DNA of 64,000 bases from Acanthosepion esculentum (lineage: Eukaryota; Mollusca; Cephalopoda; Sepiida; Sepiidae): the NCBI GenBank assembly GCA_964036315.1, contig OZ038500.1:63338249-63402248 (forward strand), read 5' to 3'. The translations under genes and the position numbers were made by a program. The notes below the pieces were generated by a model that had not been told where the DNA came from, did no database searches, and was given only the letters and a program-made list of their open reading frames with translations. Every line of letters begins with the position of its first letter. Positions within the stretch are counted from its first letter, which is position 1. Of the stretch, positions 10,470-20,876 are shown in pieces.

Positions 10470-11440
10470 TATCTTGATTTTTTTGCTTGTAATGTCTGCA
10501 TGCTTTTTTTTTTTTTTTAAATTATTCCATGCAAAAATCTGTGCGAGTTCAATATATGAGTGCGACCAACCTGCCAGCAACTAGGACTCTTTTTACATAA
10601 CAGTGGAATATATTTTAAATTTTAGTATAAGTATTGTTTCCGTTCAGCATTTCCCAGTTATTTCGACCTATTTCCAGTGTTGCTTTTTTTATTTTCTTCT
10701 TTTATGTAATAACTTCAGTCTGGTAAGATTTCGATGTTTGACATCGAATTACGATTTTTCGATTACCTTTATACGGCCGTTGATTTTATCATCAAAACAA
10801 GAAGAGTGAAATAGTCGGAAAAATTCGAAGAATAAAACAAAGAATAACAAAATTAAAACTATTCCAGAAACCTAGACAAAAAAAAAATATTTTTCAATAT
10901 ATCGATGAGATGAGATGAGGAATGCAGTTGATACACCTTTATGCTGATGGCACTTTTTGCTTATCGTCCGGCGTCGCAGGATTCTATTGGACGCCATATT
11001 TGATTTTTGCTAAAATCAAAGATGGCTTTCGTTAAACAATGACAAACTTGTGTTTTCAAATGGCTTGGAAAAGATAAAATCATTATGTTTTAGGCAAAGT
11101 TAGTGTAAAAAATAAATGCACAATAGAAGTAGTTATTGATTGTGTTATCAAAATAATGTTCGCATAAATTATTTGTTTGAAACTTTTATTCTTTCTCAGT
11201 ATATTTGTTGACTTACTAAATGTTTACAAGTACTACATGAATTCATTTTTCGTACAGATTTTTGAATTGGTCGGAATAGCAAGGTGATTAAAGTTAGAAA
11301 ACTGAACAAAAAGGTGAAGGCGTTCTATCCAGAACTTTTTCAAGATAACGAAATGTTATACAGTCTGTCCAGGAATGAGAGAAATTCTGCGAAAATTACT
11401 TTTATTTTGCCTAATTAATCATAATTATTTGTGCATAATA
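10470..11440. other. No gene seen
   Basis: A/T-rich sequence with only short spurious ORFs. A T run lies at 10505-10518. Confidence 0.5.
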
Positions 11441-11449
11441 CTCATTGAA

Positions 11450-11770
11450 AGACAAGTTCTCGTGCGATGATCGATGTTAAGCAACGTCGAGTCTGTTCAT
11501 TACCTAGATGGGTGACCGCTTGGGAATACCTGATGCTGTACGGGTGGTGCAATGGATGAAGGCTTGGAATTAGAAATCGGCGAGTCGCGTCCCAATTCAC
11601 ATCGGCTTCGTTATATTCCTTTATGCGCAAAAACCCTTGGGAAAAGATTGAATCCACCTCTTTCCCCACAGCTATAGGTTAATTACTAGAACTTGTATAA
11701 GTAAAAATCGTTATTATCTCCCCGAAATTCTTCTACTCTAAAAATATATCTTGGCTTTAAATAAATTGCA
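11450..11770 (+). mobile_element. 5S rRNA-tRNA composite SINE
   Basis: 11472-11545 is clearly 5S rRNA-derived: GATGTTAAGCAACGTCGAG, then TACCTAGATGGGTGACCGC and TTGGGAATACCTGATGCTGT, covering the internal pol III control region (A, intermediate and C boxes). It runs without a break into a tRNA-like part from 11546 (GGTGGTGCAATGGATGAAGG; B-box-like CGTCCCAATTCACATCGG). The tail after that is shared with 2024-2280, including ATCTTGGCTTTAAA at about 11749. The first ~40 bases of 5S are missing, so this is not a functional 5S gene. Confidence 0.8.
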
Positions 11771-11829
11771 ATTTTTTTTAAGCTCTAATAAAAATATCAA
11801 TGAAACTATCATTTAGTCTTTGATATGTC

Positions 11830-12330
11830 CTGTGTGTGTCAAATTTTCCAAGCATTCTTTTCTCATTATGTGTTATAGAAATGTCAAGTTTTTCCGATTC
11901 TAAGTTTAAGTGACAATTTTGTTTTCAATTCCCGCCAAAAAATCCACGTTGCTCACATGCTTAGTCCAGAGAACCATATTTCTATTGCCACAGGTTTCTT
12001 CTTCATCTGTAAAGACACTGTCTAGCATTCACTGTTATACAGAAGGTTTGATATGATGCGGCAGTTCGGTTCTCATTTCTTTGTTTCTAATGAACTTTTC
12101 CTGTTTCTTAATACTTTGTTTAGTTTTTGCAAGGCATATTTCGATATGCCAATGCACATTCGGATTTCGGTGTCACATTTTAGATCCTTTGTTATAATAT
12201 TTCCCAAATATTTAAACTTCTGAACTTGTTTGATTTTGATATCTGAAATTCGTAACTCACATCTTCAGCCTTTTCTCGTTGTGTCAACGATGCATTTTGT
12301 GATTCCAACCTAAAAAGCCTTGCTTTTTCT
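11830..12330 (-). pseudogene. RTE-type LINE reverse transcriptase fragment
   Basis: Read from about 12330 down, the minus strand encodes a late reverse-transcriptase region: KQVQKFKYLGNIITKDLK, then CDTEIRMCIGISKYALQKL and NKVLRNRKSS. The FKYLG motif is characteristic of RTE-like and related endonuclease/RT LINEs, and the plus-strand relative at 15300-16333 has FKYLGAILSKDG at the equivalent place. Downstream, towards 11830, the frame decays with stops. Neither the endonuclease domain nor the YxDD region is present, so it is a 5'-truncated dead copy. Confidence 0.75.
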
Positions 12331-12429
12331 TATGATCTTTGGATGAAAGCATTGGTGGCTGCTACATAAGCAATGTGCTTATCAAGGACATTAAGAGCTT
12401 TAATTATGTAGGTAATCTTGCCTTACATA

Positions 12430-13253
12430 TACAGGGTTCGATGGCTATTGTCGCCATTTTATATTTTTAATTTTGCGCATGTGCGTTGTTTGTTTTTGAT
12501 TTTGTCGTCTGCCCAGTGTGGTAGGGTCAGTTGGGCACCATCTGAGAGAAGAAAAAAAGAGCACCATGACTCAATTCACTCCGCCATAAGTTTGGAAACG
12601 GCATGCTGTAATGCTTAGTAATCGTGTCGGAAGCTTCAATACGAACATTTCAGAGTGTTTGGGTGTCAATCTGAGGATAGTGCAAAAGATTCGGAGAGAG
12701 TTAGATGACATATCTAGTCAACATTATGGTAATTATAACATAATGATCACTAGTGATAGCGACGTTATACCTCCATTCATCTTCCCTCAGGACCTCAGAC
12801 TCAACACAGAGGCCTACATCAAGTGCTCTGAGAACGTAGTGCTGCCATAGATCAAGAGAGTGACTCCTGAAAGACCCTATATCTGGCAACAGGACTGCAC
12901 CATACCCCCCATCAGAAGAACCCAGTCATGACTGTCAGACACTGTATGAGGATCAGTTAAACGTGAGACAAATAAAGCTCCTTATAAGACGAAATATGAA
13001 CTCAAGGCAAGGATTATAGCAGCATTTATCAACTTCAACAGGGAGACCGTCCAGAATAGATGCAGGAGATTCCGAAGTCGTCTGGAGACCATGGCCGAAG
13101 CCAATGGCGATTTTATTGAAAATATTAACTCTTTAGTATTTCTAGATATTTTTGTGCAATGTTGGTAAATATATCTGTTAAAATGAGATGTCAGTGTTAT
13201 TTTTTTAATTTTTGCGTAATTTAGACGACAAATTATCCATCGTTCTCTTTACT
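12430..13253 (+). pseudogene. Mariner-type transposase relic
   Basis: Pieces of a mariner transposase in order on the plus strand: an N-terminal helix-turn-helix-like block at 12611-12700 (ISECLGVNLRIVQKIRREL), a DDE-core block at 12770-12850 (PPFIFPQDLRLNTEAYIKC), RPYIWQQDC at about 12866, and the C-terminal end at 13008-13121 (RFRSRLETMAEANGDF). Large internal parts are deleted and frames shift. The left end (CGATGGCTATTGTCGCCATT at about 12439) is weakly mirrored at about 13225-13250, giving likely inverted terminal repeats. The same left end recurs alone at 32323. Confidence 0.75.
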
Positions 13254-13254
13254 A

Positions 13255-13700
13255 ACGTGGTTGGGAGAAAGTGGTATCTCATGCGATTTACCTCATCAAA
13301 TATTTCTGTAAGATTTTCGGTGGGAACAGGTCTTTGTGAATAGAATATGTTAAAAGAGGCTAACATTTATGAAAGCCCAGAGGGACCTTTGAATCTATTC
13401 ATGAACAATGGCTGATGACCAGCAAAACCCCGCCAGTTGTTCGTTCACTGAATATTCAATATTTTGTCAGTTCTGCATTTCGTAAAAATTATTCACACGA
13501 TATTCTTTTGAACCAAATTCAAGTGCCATCTTGCCGCTTTGCATTGGTAGGAGGGTATTTTTCAACTTATAAAATCCAAGTGTTTGTTAAAAAAAGGTAA
13601 CGCGAATTTTTAGACAAGTTATAATAAACGTGCCGCTTCGGATAATCATGTCGAGAAATTTGTCTCGAAAATTAATAATCGAACTGTACCAAATAAGCCC
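13255..13700. other. No gene seen
   Basis: No recognisable domain or repeat. Confidence 0.45.
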
Positions 13701-13770
13701 CTCGATCCTAACTGGGCGTACCGTGCTTTCTGCCTTGTGCCATATCTAAGCTATGTTTAGAAAATCGCCA
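13700..13770 (+). mobile_element. SINE tail fragment
   Basis: A B-box-like CTCGATCCTAACTGGGCG is followed by the shared tail TGCCTTGTGCCATATCTAAG and GTTTAGAAAATCGCCATAAC. This is the 3' half of the SINE unit found in tandem at 9866-10465. Confidence 0.75.
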
Positions 13771-13959
13771 TAACAAATATGGGGTGGGGATTGAAGGACA
13801 TGATTAAATCGTGCCGGTATTTAAATTTAGTAGATGTGAGGTTGTATATCGACGCAGAAAGTAGAATCAGCGAACCGAGTTCAATTCTCGGCTAGTCGGT
13901 GGCAATCACTTTTACACGGATGGCCTTTTGTAAATTAAAAGAGTAGACGCCACTTTTAG

Positions 13960-14697
13960 TCTTGTTGCATCATCCACCGCAAGAAAAGTTGGTTCCCTGT
14001 GCCGAGCCAGGAAATTCTTCTCCCCGGAATCGATCCTCCAAATCTATAAGTCTACCATTCGCCCTTGCATGGAGTATTGCTGCCATTTATGGTCTGGGGC
14101 CCCTGCGTGTTGCCTCAGGGTTCTTGATAAGATCCAGAGACGGATATGCAATGTGATTGGCCCTGATCTGTCATCTCGTCTGCAGTCGCTCTCTCACAGA
14201 CGCGATGTTGCATCGCTCTGCCTTTTCTACAAGTACTTCCACGGTAATTGCTCCGAGGAGTTGCTTTCGCTTGTCCCTAAGCCTCGTGAATTTAAGCGTC
14301 CTACGAGGCTGGCATCCCGTTCCCACCCCTTCACCGTTGAAACTGTTAGATGTAGACGTCTCTTCTACTCCAATAGCTTCATGTCTCGCTATTACTGTTT
14401 CCCTGACAAATACAATCTCCAACGGTTTAAGTGTAGCGTCAATCGTCATCTCCAGTTGCCTTGATCTATCCACTTCCCTTCTCCACTTCCTTTCATCTTT
14501 CATTCCTATCTGCTCTCGCTCTATATCTTCTGTAACCCCCCCTGCCTTGATCGACCCTCCGTCCTTCTCTTTCTCCACATCCCTTCCTTTACCACTCCTA
14601 TCTGCTCTTCCTCCAACTATTCTGTAACCCCATGCGTGATAATGGCCACCAGCCTTGCTTGGGGTGATACGCTTAAAAAAAAAGAAAAAAAAAAAGA
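13960..14697 (+). mobile_element. LINE 3' end with open RT C-terminus
   Basis: An uninterrupted frame from about 13960 to the stop at 14462-14464 encodes about 168 residues of a non-LTR reverse transcriptase C-terminus. Recognisable blocks are ILQIYKSTIRPCMEYCCHLW, LDKIQRRICNVIG, then YSNSFMSRYYCFPDKYNLQ near the end. A 3' UTR follows, closing with CCTTGCTTGGGGTGATACG and an A-rich tail at 14672-14697. The catalytic part lies upstream and is absent, so the copy is 5'-truncated. It is the least damaged member of the family seen in minus orientation at 92-1085 and 6314-6645, and it defines their 3' end. A long minus-strand frame across the same bases is a shadow. Confidence 0.8.
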
Positions 14698-14869
14698 GTG
14701 GAAGTCTAGGGGGAAGAAAAACTGGGAATAAGGCAACAGGTAATCCCTCTACTGCCTTTCGCAACATGCATAGCAGTTCATCGATCATAAAGAAAATAAA
14801 TCTGTGGGGAGTCATGCGCTCTGACGTCAAGACAAGACATGACACTGGGCGACCAATATACGAAACCGT

Positions 14870-15275
14870 ATAGAGTAAGTCGCCGATTTACGATAGTACC
14901 TACCAACGACGATTCATATTTACGACGCAATGTCCAGTAATCTTGTTTCGACTTATGCCCTTTGCCTCGTACAGTAGGCTGCATGGATCAGTTCCTAGTT
15001 GTACATATTGGATTGTTGGGCATTCACTCTCTTTCGTTTGTGTTATGCTTGTGGAAACTTATTGTCCTTTGTTATGGCTACCAAGCGAAGTGTAACCTCT
15101 TCCGGTGGCGATTCGACGAAGAAATGGAGAGCGATCAGGATGGAGGTGGAATTAAATATTGACCGTTTGCTTGACTTAAGTATTTCTGCTGTCGGTGAAA
15201 AAACATGTATACATATATTTATACATACTGAGTTTTACTTGTTAAACTATAAGTGGGTGAATTCTCGATAAAAAA
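14870..15275 (+). mobile_element. Tigger/pogo-like DNA transposon 5' end
   Basis: An ORF starting at the ATG at 15074 gives MATKRSVTSSGGDSTKKW and then AIRMEVELNID, which resembles the N-terminus of Tigger-type (CENP-B-like HTH) transposases. The frame loses similarity after about 35 residues. Upstream, 14880-14935 has the repeated CGA..TTTACGA words (GCCGATTTACGATAG, CGACGATTCATATTTACGAC) often found at ends of this superfamily. No matching right end is visible, so this is a fragment. Confidence 0.55.
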
Positions 15276-15299
15276 AAAGAAAAATAGTCACGTTATTTT

Positions 15300-16301
15300 T
15301 TCTTCCTCAGATTTGCTGATGCTTCAATGTAGGTAACGGAATTATCCAAGTCATCCAGGCCCTATATAAAGATGCCACTAACGCAGTTATTCTGGGAAAA
15401 CAAATGGCGGATTCTTCCGGACAAGGATGCGTACTTTCACCCACATTGTTTAACCTATTTCTAGTGAGAATCATGCAAGAAACCTTGAACGTCTATGATC
15501 CTTCAATCTCTATCGGTGGCAGACCCGTCTGTAACTTACGTTTTGCAGATGACATTGGCCTCATAAACAGGTAGTAACAGTGAGCTTCAGGACTTGACCA
15601 ACAAATTTTTGAAAGAGCAGGATCACATGGAATGGGGGTCAGCTCCGAGAAATAAATAATGGTGAATAGCACAAACAGTGACATCTGTGTCAACATTACC
15701 ATGAATGGGAATTCACTGGAGGAAGTCTCCAGTTTTAAATACTTGGGAGCAATCTTGTCTAAAGATGGTACCTGCAACTCGGAAATCCTCAAATGGATTG
15801 CCGCAGCCATGGTAGCAATGGTTAGATTGATAAGAATATGGAGGAGCAAAATCAGCTTTCAAACAAAGTAAAGACTGTACAAATCGCTGGTAGCCTCCAT
15901 TCTCCTATATGGATGTGAAACGTTGACACTGTTGATGGCAGATACAGAGAGAAGGATCCAAGATCCAAATGAATGAGCAAAACTCCTTGGCATCATCTAT
16001 TACTGAGTTTGTACGGAAAAAGGGTTGAAAATTTTATGGGTCACCAGGAACCTCTTCTCGCCACTGTCAAACGGAGAAAAACATTAAAAGGCACGACAGC
16101 CTGTGCAAGAGTATCATGCAAGGCACCGTTGAAGGCGGACGTAGGAGAGGACGCCAAGGCAAAAACTTGTTGGACAATGTCAAAAAAGGAACAGTTATGA
16201 CTATACCAGAATTGCTGATGGCTGCCGTTAATAGACCGTCGTGGAAAAGAGTTAGTGTGGCTTCTGCATTCGGGTCCGCTTTACGATTAAAAAAGTCAAG
16301 G

Positions 16302-16333
<32 letters not shown>
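15300..16333 (+). pseudogene. RTE-type LINE, 3' half, ends in (GAT)n
   Basis: A plus-strand reverse-transcriptase relic. In order: a palm segment (VIQALYKDATNAVILG), GCVLSPTLFNLFL, the catalytic FADD at 15541-15552 in LRFADDIGL, FKYLGAILSKDG at about 15740, LYGCETLTLL at about 15910, and a C-terminal basic block GGRRRGRQGKN at about 16128. It ends with a (GAT)n tract at 16303-16333, as RTE elements typically end in a short microsatellite. Stops and frameshifts (for example about 15573, 15655 and 15870) make it non-functional. The N-terminal endonuclease is missing. Confidence 0.8.
16303..16333. repeat. (GAT)n, LINE 3' tail
   Basis: About ten GAT triplets terminating the RTE-type LINE. Confidence 0.95.
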
Positions 16334-16334
<1 letters not shown>

Positions 16335-16690
16335 ATTACTGATTCTCACGGAACCCCTAGCGAGATCTTGCGGAACAATAGGGTTCCGGGGTACACTGGT
16401 TGAGTAACATTGCATTAGATAGACGCATACAAGGGAGTATATAACTTGTTTCTAGTGCCACTTCTGATTTTTACTGTCAAATGGTAAGAGGTCACATTAA
16501 CATATGTAGAAGTTATTATTATTTTAAATGAAAAAAAAAAAACTTACATAAATCTGAATTCGCTTTTACCTCGTTACATAAATTTCCGAACGTTATTGGA
16601 AAACAAATGAATATTTAAGAGGGAAACTTGATATTAATCTCGCTTTAAAAATATAACATTACACCAGTAAGTAATATATATTAAATTTGT
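16335..16690. other. No gene seen
   Basis: 16370-16400 holds the words GGAACAATAGGGTTCCGGGG, but no repeat partner was found in the window. Confidence 0.45.
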
Positions 16691-17640
16691 TGTAACATAC
16701 CTATGGACGATAATGGGTATGTCACCATTCATATAAATACAGTAGTAAATACTGTATGTTGGTCTTCAGTTGGAGATATGTCTCCAGCTGTGCTAGTCGA
16801 ACTCTCTGCCTTCGGGCATAGAGGAACCCAGACGAGGCTATGCCGAAGGGCAGAGCTTCGTCTGGGGTGGTAGACAGCTACCCGACCCCATTTTTACGGG
16901 GTCTACAGGAAACTTTTGCCCGAGCCCACGGGCTCGGATACCCCGCGTTAAATACCGCCTCGTGCTACATCTGACCGCGTGAGGGGTTAGGCAAATATCC
17001 TTCAGTTGAATCTACGTCTCCAACTGTGCTGGTCAAACTCTCTGCCTCCGGGCAGAATAGGATCCCCAGACGAGGCAATGTCGAAGGGCAGTCTCGTCTC
17101 GGGAAACAGCTACGCGACCCGTTTTTATACGGGGTCTACAGAGAATTTTTGGCCAAGACTACGGGCTAGGATACCCACACATTAAATTCGGCCTTTTATC
17201 ACATATCACCAACTGGGGTGATTGGTAGATATCCTGCAGTTGGAGATTCGTCTCCAGCTGTGCTGGTCAAACTCTCTGCATCCGGGCAGAATAGGATCCC
17301 CAGACGAGGTTATGTCGAAGGGCAGAGTCTCATCTCGGGAAACAGCTACCCGACTCCGTTTTATACGGGGTCTACGAGAAAATTTTAGCCGTGCCTACGG
17401 ATACCCCACATTAAATTCGGCCTTGTGCCGCATCTGACTGCGTGGGGCGGTTGGTAGATATCCTGCATTTGGAGATTCATTGCGGAATTCCCTTGACTCA
17501 CTTCTAGCAGTTGACTACTTCATCTACGCGCCGCTGGCGAATATTATATGTGTTGTTCTTGTCTTAAGTATTATCGTTCATTACCAACCTTTATGTGATT
17601 ATTCTATTAAGTAACCTTCTCTAGGTTACAACAATATTTG
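16691..17640 (+). mobile_element. Dispersed repeat R1 with three internal units
   Basis: Begins with GTAACATACCTATGG and GGGTATGTCACCATTCATAT, and ends near GCGCCGCTGGCGAATATTAT and AACCTTCTCTAGGTTACAAC. The same outer ends occur at 45871-46046, 46182-46408 and (minus) 47848-48325. In this copy a GC-richer core of about 230 bp is repeated from 16764 (starts near 16764, 17000, 17234; a fourth start is cut off at 17463). Each core contains CTCTGCC..CGGGCA, CAGACGAGG and CGGGGTCTAC words. It has no protein-coding capacity that I can support. Confidence 0.75.
16764..17470 (+). repeat. Tandem ~230-bp core (3 units)
   Basis: Unit starts (CTTCAGTTGG, CTTCAGTTGA, CTGCAGTTGG, CTGCATTTGG) are spaced 236, 234 and 229 bases apart. 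Units 1 and 2 end with versions of the SINE-core motif (TTCGGCCTTTTATCACAT at 17188, TTCGGCCTTGTGCCGCAT at 17417). Confidence 0.85.
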
Positions 17641-17777
17641 ACTACGAACTACTTCTAAATAGTTTGGAAAGTGAACGGTGACATTCTCGGGAAAATAATT
17701 CAATGAATCTTAAGGTTTTCCATGAGGATCTCTTTGTTGATTCTGCTGTGGAGAAATATTAAGATTTCCAAATTAAG

Positions 17778-18405
17778 TACAGGGTGGTCCAAAAGTAGGT
17801 GGAGAGTAAATAATTACATTTATTTTGAGATTACATATACATACAATTATATTTACTAACCCAATTATTACATTGACAATTAAATTTTATTGTGAACAAT
17901 AGTACAAAAGCCCTTAAATTTTAATGTGAACAATAATACAAAAGCCCTTAAATTTTATTCTGAACAATAGTACAAAAGCCCTTAAATTTTAATGTGAACA
18001 ATAATACAAAAGCCCTTAAATTTTATTGTGAACAATAATACAAAAGCCCTTAAATTTTATCAACGCAGGTGCTCAAAACTGTTTTCCATCACAATTTACA
18101 CAGCTTGAAGTCTTCCTCTAACGCTTTGCACAAGTCTTTTTGGGGTATTAATTTCTTGAAATGCATCTCTTATGTAATTTTTCAAATCACCGACACTTCT
18201 TGGTTTTCGACTATAAACTTTGTCCTTGAGTACTCCTCCAAAAAATAAATCCATTGGGGTCAAGTCTGGTGAACGTGCCCGCCAATCAATTGGACCTCTT
18301 CGGCCAATCCATTTCTCAGGAAATGTTTCATCAAGATACTCAGTTGTAATAATATAACCGATACCTATTCCACATACAGTCCACCTACTTTTGGACCACC
18401 CTGTA
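17778..18405 (-). mobile_element. Mariner-type deletion derivative with perfect TIRs
   Basis: The ends are a perfect 26-bp inverted repeat beginning TACAGGGTGGTCCAAAAGTA at 17778 and ending at 18405. Inside, the minus strand from about 18362 to 18080 encodes only the C-terminal part of a mariner-family transposase: WIGRRGPIDW, then ARSPDLTPMDLFFGG (the third catalytic acidic residue lies in this SPDxTPxD block), and KDKVYSRKPRSVGDL, ending at a stop near 18104. The N-terminal two-thirds are gone. A five-unit 34-bp minisatellite (17879-18062) occupies the other side. It is non-autonomous, though its ends look recent. Confidence 0.85.
17879..18062. repeat. 34-bp minisatellite inside the mariner derivative
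   Basis: The word TGAACAATARTACAAAAGCC recurs with exact 34-base spacing (GTGAACA or CTGAACA at 17892, 17926, 17960, 17994, 18028). Five near-identical units. Confidence 0.93.
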
Positions 18406-18409
18406 TATG

Positions 18410-19275
18410 ATTAATTCTTAACTGTTTGTTGGTCGTCGTCACAGACACCTAAGGATTTTCAGAAAAGAAAAGCAAAGAATTAAGTTCAAATATGAGGATT
18501 AGCACTAGATTTATTTTTCATCAGTGTGCCTAACTAGATCCTGATAATTGCGAGGATCGAACTGACAAAAGTTCGACTGCCTTTTAAACCATTCTGCATA
18601 TCAATATTAGGTATTAATTGTCGCTCTTGCTTGAAGTTTAAAATAAGGTGTTGAAAATCGGTGTCATGCAGTAATTAGAATCACAGTATTTTAAAAAATA
18701 AACAACTCATAAAATTCTTCTAGTAATTCCGTAAAAAAAGACAAAAACAATTTTTATTCTTTTCTGCTGGGGATCTGTGAATGAACATTGCGCGATTTTT
18801 CTTTGTCTGTCCAATTCATAGAATCTCCAAGAACGTGTTGCACTTAAACGTCAACCCTAATTCTTTTCCTGTCGCTGGAAATGAAAGAAAATGCAGCAAT
18901 CTTTAAATTAAAAACAAAAACAAATTCTATTTTTTTTTATTATATTCTCCTTTTTTAGACGTTTATAAAAGGAATGCCATTTCCTTCTCTGTTTAATAAT
19001 TCATAAATATTTTAAGCGAATAATAAAAGCGTCTGATTAAATCATGCAAATAGTTTGCTGATGGGAAACGAGCAAAAATATTCTGAAACAAAGGATGAAT
19101 TGTTGAAACAGGAATTTTCCCCAAGGCCTTTTAACCGTACTTCTTAAATATTTATATCCATTATAATTATTTACAGTGTCCCCAAATGTTTACTCACAGG
19201 CCGCGGGATTCCAAGATCATTTGCACCAGAAAGTCTTGGGTTATTTGGTGGCGGAAAGGCGCTTACTATGTACTG
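18410..19275. other. No gene seen
   Basis: A/T-rich, with no recognisable domain. Confidence 0.5.
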
Positions 19276-19280
19276 ATATT

Positions 19281-19680
19281 CTAAGCGTACCTTAGATGTG
19301 GCACAAGGCCGAAAGCATGGGGCACCCAGTGAGGATCGAACTCACGCTCCAGTTGTAACTTTTAACGAGACAAGCTAGCTAACCATTACACCACGTCGAA
19401 GTTTCCCTAATGATTTCTAAGCGTACCTTAGATGTGGCACAAGGCCGAAAGTATGGGGCACCCAGTGAGGATCGAACTCACGCTCCAGTTGTAACTTTTA
19501 GTGAGACAAGCAAGCTAACCATTACACCACGTCGAGGTTCCCCTAATGATTTTCTAAGCTAGCTTAGATGTGGCATAAGCCCGAAAGTATGGGGCACCTG
19601 GCGTGGATCGAACTCACTATTCAGTCTCAATTAATCTAGCGAGACAAGCATGCTAACCATTACACCGCCTCAAGGTGCCC
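19281..19680 (-). mobile_element. Tandem array of three tRNA-derived SINE units
   Basis: Reverse-complement relatives of the 9866-10465 units. Tail motifs AGATGTGGCACAAGGCCGAA start at about 19290, 19427 and 19564, giving a 136-137 bp period. Each unit has the B-box complement (GAGGATCGAACTCAC) and A-box complement (GCTAACCATTACACCAC). The units are about 15 bp shorter than in the plus-strand array because the ATGATAAGTAG linker is missing. Confidence 0.85.
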
Positions 19681-19954
19681 AAGGCTCTTACCCTATATAC
19701 TTGAATATAATGCGAGTTTTAGAATCAGTTTTTATGAAAAAGAATTATTCTTACAAACCAAAATATGTTTCGGCTTTAAATACAAGACTTGAGAGTATGT
19801 CTATTTTATATTTTCTGTTGTTAACTTGATTTTGGGAAGTGTTTGTCGATGCGCTCGGTGAATATGTTACTTATAATTCTTTTTTCCTTTATAAGCTGAA
19901 TTGAACTATATGATGTTTCTTTTTCAGCTGTTTGGTTCTGTCTGGTGTAAATGT

Positions 19955-20826
19955 AGGTTTCGGAATTTTGGGTTCTTTTTGGCGTAAATGTAGGTTTTGA
20001 CATCTTTTTTTGGCGTAAGCGTGGGTTTTGGCATCTTTTTTTGGCTTAAATGTAGGTTTTGGCATCTTTTTTGTTGCGTAAGTGTAGGTTTTGGCATCTT
20101 TTTTGTTGCGTAATTGTAGGTTTTTGCATCTTTTTTTGGCTTAAATGTAGGTTTTGGCATCTTTTTTGCTGCGTAAGTGTAGGTTTTGGCATCTTTTTTG
20201 TTGCGTAAGTGTAGGTTTTGGCATCTTTTTTGTTGCGTAAGCGTAGGTTTTGGCATCTTTTTTGTTGCAGAAGTCTAGGTTTTGGTATCTTTGATTCTGT
20301 TTGCTGTAAATGTAGGTTTTGGCGTCTTTTGTTTTTTGTTTTTGGCTTAATGTAGGTTTTGGCATTTTTGGTCCTGTACGTTGCAAATGTAGATTTTTAC
20401 ATCTTTGGTTCTGTTGGGTGTAAATGCGGGTTTTAGCATTATTGCTGTGTTTGTTGTAAATGTATATTTTTGTATTTTTGGTTCTTTATGGTGTAAAATA
20501 CTGGTTTTTGCATATTTACTTCTGTTGCGTGTAATTACATGTTTAGGCATTTTTGGTACCATTTGATGTAAATGTAGGTTTTGGCATTTTGGGCTCTTTT
20601 AGTTGTAAAAGTAGCTTTTTGCTTTTTAGGCTCTGTTTAGTGTAAATGTATCTTTTGGCATTTTTGGTTTTGTTTGAGGTGCACGTAGATTTTGGCGTTT
20701 GTGTTCCGTTGTGTGTAAATATACGTTTCATTAATTTTAGTTCTGTCTGTTGTAAATACAGGTTTATGACATTTTTGCTTCTTTTTGGTGTAAAGCAGAT
20801 TTTGGCATTTTAAGTTCTGTTTCGGC

Positions 20827-20828
<2 letters not shown>
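19955..20828. repeat. Minisatellite, 31-32 bp unit, degenerating to the right
   Basis: GTAAGTGTAGGTTTTGGCAT recurs every 31-32 bases from about 20000 to 20285. From 20290 to 20828 the unit becomes longer and irregular, alternating with words such as GGTTCTGTTTG. Open frames on the minus strand repeating AKTYTYATKK are products of this repeat. Confidence 0.9.

Positions 20829-20871
<43 letters not shown>
20829..20871. repeat. (TA)n microsatellite
   Basis: A pure TA run between the minisatellite and the foldback element. Confidence 0.97.
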
Positions 20872-20875
<4 letters not shown>

Positions 20876-20876
20876 T

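Noticed and set aside
11472..11545. Functional 5S rRNA gene
   Set aside because: The first ~40 bases of 5S are missing and the sequence runs into a tRNA-like SINE body.
14171..14845. 224-codon minus-strand open frame
   Set aside because: Antisense shadow of the LINE reverse-transcriptase frame at 13960-14464 and its 3' UTR.
19924..20731. Minus-strand frames repeating AKTYTYATKK-like residues
   Set aside because: They follow the 31-32 bp minisatellite exactly; no start context, domain or codon signal.
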